Of a stretch of DNA of 64,000 bases, positions 56,840 through 64,000 are shown piece after piece; position 1 is the first letter of the stretch; each line of letters begins with the position of its first letter. The stretch covers positions 30,529,844 through 30,593,843 of the forward strand of contig OY288243.1 of NCBI GenBank assembly GCA_958450325.1, given 5' to 3'. The DNA is from Agrostemma githago. Taxonomy: Eukaryota > Streptophyta > Magnoliopsida > Caryophyllales > Caryophyllaceae. The notes below the pieces were generated by a model that worked only from the letters and a program-made list of their open reading frames with translations, searched no databases and was not told the DNA's origin. The position numbers and the translations under genes are program-made.

Positions 56840-56945
56840 TTAGCAATTCTCTGGATCAACTATGAAATCAAATATACTTTTTTTTTTCTTTTTGAAAAAA
56901 TGAAATCAAATATACTAAGATCGAAGCCCCCTTCCTCTTGCTCCT
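56840..56945 (-). CDS. LTR-embedded acidic micro-ORF (G family), candidate
   Basis: After removing a 21-bp T-rich insert and one copy of its 17-bp duplication, the minus strand reads E-E-E-Q-E-E-G-G-F-D-L-S-I-F-D-F-I-V-D-P-E-N-C then TAA and TAG/GTAACC. The diverged copy at 7630 encodes the same length with conservative changes (I/F, Y/F, I/V). Product function is unknown. Confidence 0.32.
56862..56916 (-). mobile_element. 21-bp T-rich insert with 17-bp direct repeats
   Basis: ATGAAATCAAATATACT occurs at 56862-56878 and again at 56900-56916. Between them is a 21-bp insert of nearly pure T, then CTTTTTGAAAAA. The form fits an extremely 5'-truncated retroposon (only the poly(A) tail, minus strand) with its target-site duplication. 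Confidence 0.6.
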
Positions 56946-57455
56946 CTTCATGAATAAGTTAGAAGGACATACAAATAAAGTAAGTTAGTAAATATAATAG
57001 CAATAAGACTTACAAATAAAGATTATAAGGTAAGGAAAAGAAAGAGTATGTGCTCTTGAGATATGGTGGTGTAAACACCTTAAAACTTAAAAGCACTTGT
57101 ATGTTTTTCTTTGGTTTTTAGATGGATCTTTGAAGGAGTGTTTAAGTGAGTGAATGGATGAGTAAATGAAGAGAAAATGGCTGGTTATAAGCACACAAGT
57201 CGTGCATTAGATGGGGGAGCAAAGGGTGGACAAGAACTTGACAATTACCAAAAGTAGCTAAGCATACTTTAAGAGGTACATACCCTATTTGGTGTTTTTG
57301 ATTAGAAAAGCATATTTTGAGGCTTGGACTTAAAAATGAAGGTATGGCATGACTTAGGGTGATTTTTTTGAGTTTATTTGGTCACACAATGGTTAGGAAA
57401 GAAGTACGGAAATCGAATGTCGAGAAACGATTCGTCGGGTGACGATTTTCGTAGT

Positions 57456-58282
57456 TGTTTTGGTAAAAATTTACCGGGTCTACGATTTAAGTTGCGGGTC
57501 AAAGCGATCGTCCTATAACTACGGGTTGGTGAAATCGAGACAAAAATAGAGAACGAGGAACAACGATAGGAAATAACGACACACAAAGTTTGGTGACGCG
57601 GAAACCCGATGTGGGAAAAACCGCGGGCGGAGTCGGAATCCCACCAAAGTTTTACTATGAATGGAGGAGTAATGAGGAAAAGAATACAAATATAAGTGAT
57701 AATTTATCTATAGATGATTGCTAGAGTTTTGGTGTTGTGAGTGTTGGAGTCCGTGTGCTGGGATGCCCCCTTCCTTCTTCCTCCTCCTCCTTTTATATGT
57801 GGCCTCCCTCCTTAGGATTCCCCTCTTTATTGCTCTTCAATGTGGAGCCATAATTGCTCTTCAATGTGGAGCCATAATTGCTCTTCAATGCTCCAAGACC
57901 GTTATGGCAGTTACGGTCAAACCCTCAATCCTCTCCTCCTAGTCTTTAGGAGGGTTTCCTCCTCTGTAGGTGCAACAACTGTTGCTTCCTCCTCTTTATG
58001 TGGGCTGAGTCCCTTTTCTTGTTCATTGGGCCTGTTTGATTTAAGTGACCCATGGTTTGTTTACTCTTATGTTTTGTTCAACCCGTCATCTTATATTACC
58101 CCGGGTTTGCTTGACTTGACGGTCTTTGACTATTTTTGACTTCCGTATTTTAGTCTTCGATCTTGACTTTCATCCGTAGACCGTGTACCTTTTTGTTATT
58201 GACCTTTGACTTATGACCCTTTGACCGTCCACTCGTAGCATGCCACGTTGCATTCCGAAAGTGCAAATTTTTGACCCGAACA
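57456..58282 (-). mobile_element. 3' LTR of element H (about 827 bp)
   Basis: On the minus strand the LTR starts TGTTCGGGTC at 58282, right after a PPT (plus-strand AATGCCCCCAAAT, 58283-58295). It has a TATA box (TATAAAA, plus 57791-57797). I place its end at ACCAAAACA (57456) by analogy with LTR F, which ends CCGGAACA; the end is less sure than the start. A 24-bp tandem repeat lies just upstream of the TATA box. Confidence 0.62.
57829..57890. repeat. 24-bp tandem repeat in LTR H
   Basis: ATTGCTCTTCAATGTGGAG... recurs at 57829, 57853 and, in part, 57877. The first two copies are identical. On the minus strand the array lies about 30-95 bp upstream of the TATA box. Confidence 0.9.
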
Positions 58283-58295
58283 AATGCCCCCAAAT
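58283..58295 (-). promoter_or_regulatory. polypurine tract of element H
   Basis: The minus strand reads ATTTGGGGGCATT immediately before TGTTCGGG. This is the expected plus-strand primer next to the 3' LTR. Confidence 0.7.
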
Positions 58296-59780
58296 TTCCG
58301 ACTAAGCTCACCTTAGGCGGGAATTTCCGTTTGCTTCAGTTGTAGGCAGTTGGCTATGCTTCAGCTGGTCTTGCTGGTTCTAGGAGAAGGCGTAATCCGT
58401 CCCTTTCTCAGAAATTACTCATGCAGAAAGTGGACCTCTGGTGGTAGACATTTCTGAGTCTACCTCTTATTCTGCCCCCAGATTCGTTGATGATGTTCCT
58501 GCTAGAGTGGTGCTCAAATTTCCTGAAGGCTTTGGTACATCCAAGTCTGCAGAGGATATGACTTTCCTGGATCATATGCTACTTTTTGGTCCCAGGTTTG
58601 TGCTAGAAGAAGGTTCTCTGAAGGAGTTTGACTTTGTTCGCAGATTGTTGGCGGAGGAATCTGGTTGTAGATAAGAAGTGACTGGATGAGGAATTTCCTG
58701 TGGCGCCTGACCTGGATGCTCTTTCTGATGTGGAGGCGGAGAATCTGACGGAGTCCGCTGATTTCTCATTGCTGATCAGGAGGCTGATGGGCAAGAGAGC
58801 GTGGACCAGCAGGATGTCGTTGATGACCCTGGGGGAGATTCTGTTGCTGTTCATCAGAGACCCAGGTTTCTGCAGGAGAATCTGCTACAGTTCCGCCTCC
58901 ACCAGAGGAGAATGTCCAGGCTGTGGACCAAGTTCTGCTGGAGTGATGTTACTCTTCCTTTGTTTTCGGCTTGTGAATCCTGCATGGCATGAACTTCCGA
59001 TTTGTTAGTGTTTGCAAAAAATTCTGTAATGACTTCGCCTTTGCTCAGGGGAGAGAAGTGTGTTAGTATTTTGTGGCACTTCGTGCCTTAACAGAAGATC
59101 GTAATCGTTTGCTTTTGACCGTGGTTGTTTGCGTTTGATTGTAATCGTTTGTTGTAGTTTTGTCTAACTACCTTCTGTTGTATGCATGCCTTATGTTTGT
59201 ATGGTCGACCTTTGATATAGTAGTGGCCTGGGGTTTAGTTCACCCTCTCAGTCGGAGGTGCCACGCTTTGCGTGGGTGCTAAGTGGCGCAGGAGACTGTA
59301 ATGTCCCGGTTGTAGGCACTTAGTCACAGACGCACGCCCTCTGTAGAAATTGTACACTCCACCAGATTAGTCACCAGCACTCAGTTTGAGAAAACTGACA
59401 AAATTTTGGCAAAGATAGGGAACACAATATTTGAAGACATATGTGGAAGCAAAAAATCGAATTTCAAAAATATATGGAGAGTAAAAATTAAATTTCGAAA
59501 ATGTACGCAATAAGAATATCAAACCTTAATGCCAAAGAAAATTGAATTTTGACGACACACGTAAAAAGGAAATCAAAATTTTATCTGATTTAAATATGCG
59601 GGAAAAAATTTGAATTTTGCTAAAAGAAAGAAAAGAAAACAGAAGAATGATAGGAAAATTTAAATACGTGTTTGCGAGGTTTGAAAAGATTAAACCTGGG
59701 TTCTGGTGGAGGTGCACCTGGCAGAATAGATGCCACGTTTCTGGCGGCAGTGGCCCAGATTGCTGGTGGTTGTGGCCCAC
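58296..59780. other. H region between pol and 3' LTR, with degenerate antisense frame
   Basis: On the plus strand (antisense to H) there is an open stretch at 58441-58674 with L-L-F-G-P-R-F-V-L-E-E-G and E-F-D-F-V-R-R-L-L-A-E-E. Broken frames continue to about 58990. Position and orientation match the antisense gene of element B, so it may be a decayed antisense ORF, but I see no plant-mobile-domain motif. The stretch 59400-59700 is AT-rich and non-coding. Confidence 0.45.
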
Positions 59781-60095
59781 TCAGAAGAAGTATTTCTTTA
59801 GGTGTACGATGTTCCATGGCTTTTGGATGATCTTCCCCTCCATGGTCATAAGTCGGTAGGCTCCGTTCCCAACTACTTTCTCTATTTGATAGGGTCCTTC
59901 CCAATTGTAAGCGAACTTTCCTGCTCGTTGGTTCCTGGTGTTCTGAAAGACTTTTCTGAGGACTAGGTCTCCTTCCTGCAGGATTCTGACTCTGACATTC
60001 TTGTTGTAACTTCTGGCGACTGTTTGTCTGTAGGAGGCCATCCTTATTTTAGCATCAGTTCTGAGCTCATCTATAGTATCCAAGCTGCTTGCCAT
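59781..60095 (-). pseudogene. element H integrase C-terminus
   Basis: The minus-strand frame has A-S-Y-R-Q-T-V-A-R-S-Y-N, G-D-L-V-L-R-K and N-W-E-G-P-Y-Q-I, ending H-L-K-K-Y-F-F-stop. This is the usual end of Tat integrases. It is one frame off the preceding part, with the shift near 60090. Confidence 0.88.
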
Positions 60096-61083
60096 CTCTA
60101 CCTGGTTCCTGTCTTCGGTTATGCATTCCGTATCTATGAGTAGGCACTCTCACCTCTGAAGGGATGACCGCCTCAGCACCAAAGACCAAACTGAAAGGTG
60201 TTTGTCCTGTAGCCACCTTGGGTGTAGTTCTCTCAGACCACAATACCAAGGGGAGTTCTTCTGCCCATCTGCCCCCTGCCTCCTCCAGCCTTCTCTTCAG
60301 GTTGTCTATCACAATTTTGTTGCTAGACTCCGCCTGACCATTAGACTGAGGGTTTCTGGGGGTAGACTTGCTTAGTGTGATGTTCCACCTGGCGCAGTAG
60401 GCCTCCATCTTGTTGCCAATAAACTGGGATCCGTTGTCGCAGATGATCTCTGAAGGGATGCCAAACCTGCAGATAATGTTACGTTTTATGAAGGATATAA
60501 CCTGCTTCTCAGTCACCTGAGGGAATGCTTCTGCTTCTATCCACTTGGAGAAGTAGTCAGTCATGGCCAACATAAAAACCTTGTTTCCTGGGGCTCTCGG
60601 TAGCTTGCCAACAATATCCATCCCCCATTTCATGAAGGGCCAGGGAGAAATTACTGGGTGCAACGGCTCTGCTGGCTGGTGATTGACCGGTGCATGTCTC
60701 TGGCAGGCGTCACATTTCTTAACATATTCCCTCGCGTCCTTGCACATTGTCGGCCAGTAGTAACCTTGGCGGAGTGCTTTGTTGGATAGACTCTTGCCCC
60801 CTGCATGATTTCCACACTCACCACTGTGGAGGTCATGCATAACCACCTCTACCGCCTGCTGACTTAGGCACCTCAAGTATGGTCCAGCGGCTGATCTTTT
60901 GAACATGACACCATCAATGAGGGTGTACCTGGACGCTTTCATTCTAAAACTCCGGGCTTCCTTCTTGTCTGCTGGCAGGATATCGTTTTGCAGCCATTCT
61001 TGGTAGGGTTTTGTCCAGTCTGGGATTCCTTCTTGTTCTGCTGAGGTGCTGCAGACTCCTGCCTCCTGCAGCCACTGCAATCC
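60067..61083 (-). pseudogene. element H integrase
   Basis: The frame follows a TAG at 61081-61083. It carries the zinc finger H-S-G-E-C-G-N-H...C-D-A-C-Q near 60720-60830, then G-M-D-I-V-G-K-L, I-C-D-N-G-S-Q-F near 60435 and N-G-Q-A-E-S near 60330, the D,D,E catalytic residues. T-G-Q-T-P-F-S-L-V-F-G-A-E-A is intact near 60200. The enzyme would insert element DNA into the genome. Confidence 0.92.
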
Positions 61084-61412
61084 CTAGTCTGGTGAATTGT
61101 TCTCCTGCCTCAGCGTCTGGTGTTCCCGTGTGCCTGTCAAAACTGCTGGCTCTAGTACATGGACAATGGGTATGGTGGAAACTACGCCTGGTTTAAAGGT
61201 TGCCCCCAGGGTGGCTAGGGCGTCTGCTTCCACGTTCTGGTCTCTAGGAACTTGGTTGATTGAGAAGGCAACGAACCTGAGGGAGAGCTCCTTTGCCACT
61301 TAAAGGTAAGACACCATCTTGGAGTCCTTAGCTGCATACGAACCATTCATGTGATTGACTATTAGCTGGGAATCGCTGTAAGCCTCTAGGCGCTTGATTT
61401 TGAGGTCTAGAG
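61084..61412 (-). pseudogene. element H second RNase H, C-terminal part
   Basis: The aRH domain continues here in a shifted frame: E-A-Y-S-D-S-Q-L-I-V-N-H near 61360, then TAA 61300-61302, then N-Q-V-P-R-D-Q-N-V-E-A-D-A-L-A-T-L-G. These are the usual end blocks of plant Tat aRH domains. Confidence 0.87.
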
Positions 61413-63149
61413 TCAGCTGGAACCCAAGATTAGAGCTTCATATTCTGCCTCGTTGTTTGTTGTTCGGAACTCGCACTGTACTGCTTGGACTATGAGATCC
61501 CCCTGAGGAGACTTCAGAACTAATCCTGCTCCAGATCCTCGCATGTTGGAGGCGCCATCTACATTTAATTTCCACACCTGTTCGCCTTTGTCCTCCTCAA
61601 GGAGGAGGATGTCTTTCTCTGCCTGTGTCTGCAGAGCTGGGTTGAAGTCGGATACGAAGTCTGCTAACGCCTGGGATTTTATCGCTGTTCTGGGGACAAA
61701 TTTCAGGTCGAAGCCGCTCAAGTGTATAGACCACTTGGCCATTCTCCCTGATAACTCAGGTTTTCTCATAATAGTTTTAAGTGGATAATTTGTTATTACG
61801 GAAATAGCATACGATTCAAAATAAGGTCGAAGTTTGTAAGATGCTGTAACAAGTGCAAGTACGAGTTTCTCAAGGGATGTGTACCTGGTCTCTGCAGGAA
61901 GCAGAGACTTACTAACATAATATACTGGGCATTGTGCTCCTTCGTGCTCACGTACTAATACCGCGCTGACTGCTACCTCGGTTACTGATAAATACAGGAA
62001 GAGTGGTTCTCCAGGTTCTGGTTTTGACAGCAGAGGTGGAGTGCTGAGGTAGTGCTTCAGGTCACTGAACGCCTTCTCGTGCTCTGCTGTCCAATCAAAC
62101 CTTTGGGCCTTCTTCAGGATATCATAGAACAGCCGACATCTATCTGAAGACCTGGAGATAAATCTGCTCAGAGCAGCAATTCTTCCAGTCAGCCTTTGCA
62201 CGTCTCTTGGCTTCTGTGGTGATTCTAGCTGGAGAATGGCCTTGATCTGCTCTGTGCTAGCTTCAATTCCCCTCTGGGTCACCATGTACCCCAGAAACTT
62301 CCCACATGACACTCCAAATGTGCACTTTGAAGGATTTAACTTCATCTTGTATTCCCTCAAGGTGTTGAAAGTATCCTCCAAGTGTGTTGTATGTTGTGAA
62401 GCTTGCTTTGACTTGACGACCATGTCGTCAATATATACCTCCATATTGTCCCCAATCTGTCTCCTGAACATTTTGTTGACTAGTCTCTGGTAGGTGGAAC
62501 CTGCATTCTTCAGACCAAAAGGCATTACATTGTAACAATATATACCTCTCTCAGACCTGAAGGCTGTCTTCTCCTGGTCTGCTGGATGCATCTTGATCTG
62601 GTTGTACCCACTCCATGCATCAAGAAAGGTTAGCATCTCGTGGCCTGCTGTTGCATCTACCATGGCATCTAAATGTGGTAGGGGGAATGGATCTTTCGGG
62701 CATGCTTTGTTTAAGTCGGTGAAATCGACGCACACCCTCCACTTGCCATTCCTCTTTGGGACCACCACCACGTTAGATAACCACTCTGGGTACTTCACCT
62801 CCCTGATTTTTCCAGCAGCCAGCAGACTGTCCACCTCCTGATTTATGACTTGATTTCTCTCTGGAGCAAACTTCCTTCTCTTCTGCTGGACTGGTTTGTA
62901 GCTTGGGTCCATGCTTAGCCTATGAGTGATAATGCTCGGATCTATACCTACCATATCATCATGCGACCAAGCAAAACAATCCATGTTAGTTTTTAATAAT
63001 TCAATGAGGTTTTGGCGGATATTACCTGTGCATTCTGATCCGATTAACACTTTTCGCTCTGGATGTTGCTTGTCCAAGTTGACTTCATCCAACTCCGCCT
63101 GAGGTGGCTCTACGTACTCCTGCAGAGGCAGATGAAGGCTCCGTAATTG
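61413..63149 (-). pseudogene. element H reverse transcriptase, gRH and start of aRH
   Basis: About 560 codons are open on the minus strand. RT blocks: V-P-K-R-N-G-K-W-R-V-C-V-D-F-T-D-L-N, F-L-D-A-W-S-G-Y-N-Q-I, M-P-F-G-L-K-N-A-G and intact Y-I-D-D at plus 62424-62435. gRH follows (L-F-L-Y-L-S-V-T, Y-Y-V-S-K-S-L), then the aRH start (L-N-V-D-G-A-S-N near 61560, N-N-E-A-E-Y-E-A). A frameshift near 61420 ends it in I-L-G-S-S-stop. TAG at 63150-63152 separates it from protease in the same frame. Confidence 0.93.
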
Positions 63150-63776
63150 CTATGCTGGGGGGCTCGCCGTCTTCTTAAGGGCTACCCTGTAGCAATCCCT
63201 TGCCTCTCCTTGGTCTCCGTTGATCTTCTGCACTCCCCATGGTGTAGGGAACTTCAGGCACTGATGGTAGGTGGAGGTGATTGCCTTCATCTCATGAATC
63301 CAAGGCCTTCCTAGAATCACGTTGTAGGTGGAGGGTCCATCAATGACTAGGTACAGTACTTGCTTGTTTACTCCTCCGGCGTAGGTAGGAATGGTGATCT
63401 CTCCCAGAGAATGCTTGGTCTCACCACTAAAACCCACCAAGGGAACCGTCTTCCTCATTAGATCCTTCTCGCTAAACCCCATGTTCTGGAGAGTTTCCAG
63501 CATGATGAGGTTGACTGAACTCCCAGTGTCCACCAGAATCTTCTTCACGGTACAATTCCCTATGGAGAGAGTAATTATTAATGCGTCATGGTGCCTCTCT
63601 GGAGTAGCTTCTGCATCAGTTTCGTCAAAGGTGACAGCTGGAATATCCTTGCAACTGATTCTGCAGGAGTGCTCTGGTCTGTCCCTCTGGTCTGAGAAGC
63701 ATGTCTCTTGGCTGCTGAGAAGGTCAGCCCGCATAATTCCGATCCTCCTGTTATCACATTGACAATTCTGGTACAT
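63150..63776 (-). pseudogene. element H protease
   Basis: The minus-strand frame has the aspartic protease motif I-L-V-D-T-G-S-S-V-N-L-I near 63520 and I-L-G-R-P-W-I-H near 63300. Unlike B and F, the D-T-G-S active site is canonical. A frameshift near 63690 separates it from gag. Confidence 0.88.
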
Positions 63777-64000
63777 ATTGGAGGTGGAGAAGGCAATACC
63801 TGATCTGCTGCATTTATTCTGCTAGAGTTTCTGGACATGAGGTGATCAAGATTCCCCTGATCATATTGGAACTTAACCTCCCTCCTGAGCTGGACGCACT
63901 CATCGGTATGGTGTCCAATGTCGTCGTGGAATTCGCACCTCTTGCTGGCGTCTCTTCGGTCATTGGTGTACTCCTGTCTCCTGGGCCACCTGACTCTGCG
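63777..64000 (-). pseudogene. element H gag C-terminus, runs off the window
   Basis: On the minus strand the zinc motif C-E-F-H-D-D-I-G-H-H-T-D-E-C near 63910-63950 is followed by V-Q-L-R-R-E-V. A linker follows with V-N-V-I-T-G-G-S, the block usually just before protease in Tat elements. The rest of gag, the PBS and the 5' LTR lie beyond 64000. Confidence 0.85.

Larger units (their letters stand above)
53675..57455 (-). mobile_element. LTR G (A/Tekay-like family), inserted in F pol
   Basis: It begins on the plus strand TGTAACAACCCGG at 53675, inside an otherwise open integrase frame, with CGCAG (53670-53674) as presumed target site. Orientation is inferred minus, since the acidic mini-exon and its splice-like sites read on the minus strand as in the inverted A LTR. 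The right boundary is not seen; I infer that H interrupts it near 57455. No coding region beyond the mini-exon is visible. Confidence 0.68.

Overview
The window is repeat-dense nuclear DNA of a flowering plant, probably a eudicot. This is inferred only from the retroelement families present (Ty1/copia, Tekay-type chromovirus, Tat-lineage Ty3/gypsy with two RNase H domains, Cassandra, a LINE tail). I cannot name the species. I find no intact host gene, tRNA, CRISPR array or satellite. Almost every base from about 8.2 kb onward belongs to LTR retrotransposons inserted into one another, and every coding region seen is pseudogenised to some degree.

Layout. (1) 1-4.7 kb: 3' half of a Ty1/copia element with its 3' LTR. 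(2) 4.7-8.2 kb: older, mostly unassigned DNA with a tiny 5'-truncated LINE (target-site duplication visible) and a diverged LTR fragment. (3) 8206-9815: solo LTR flanked by ACGTG. (4) 10408-47377: a minus-strand LTR (called A') split by a complete Tekay-like element A (10504-46569, flanked by GAAAT). Element A carries six further insertions. In its 5' LTR lies a solo LTR of family B (flanks ACATG). In gag lies LTR C (CTTAA). In RNase H lies an inverted solo LTR of A's own family (TCGAG). In integrase lies a solo Cassandra LTR with a 5S-rRNA-like core (GTATG). Near the end of pol lies a solo Tat/Athila-like LTR E (AAGGT). In the 3' LTR lies a 14.3-kb Tat-lineage element B (CATAT). (5) 47378-53674: 5' LTR, PBS, gag and most of pol of a second Tat element F, inserted in A'. 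(6) 53675-57455: minus-strand LTR G inserted in F pol. (7) 57456-64000: 3' LTR and pol, minus strand, of a third Tat element H running off the right edge. Six solo LTRs against two complete elements points to frequent LTR-LTR recombination.

How the parts work. Autonomous elements of these types encode Gag (particle), protease, reverse transcriptase, RNase H and integrase; LTRs supply promoter and terminator, the PBS and PPT prime the two DNA strands. Here A, B, F and H all carry stops or frameshifts, so none is expected to be autonomous. The most interesting extras are: an antisense two-exon plant-mobile-domain-like gene in B with its own TATA box; clusters of GC-rich palindromes or short tandem repeats just upstream of the TATA box in several unrelated LTR families; a short acidic reading frame embedded in the A and G LTR families next to splice-like sites; a hairpin with apparent compensatory changes preceding the PPT; and a possible 79-bp intron in the gag gene of A.
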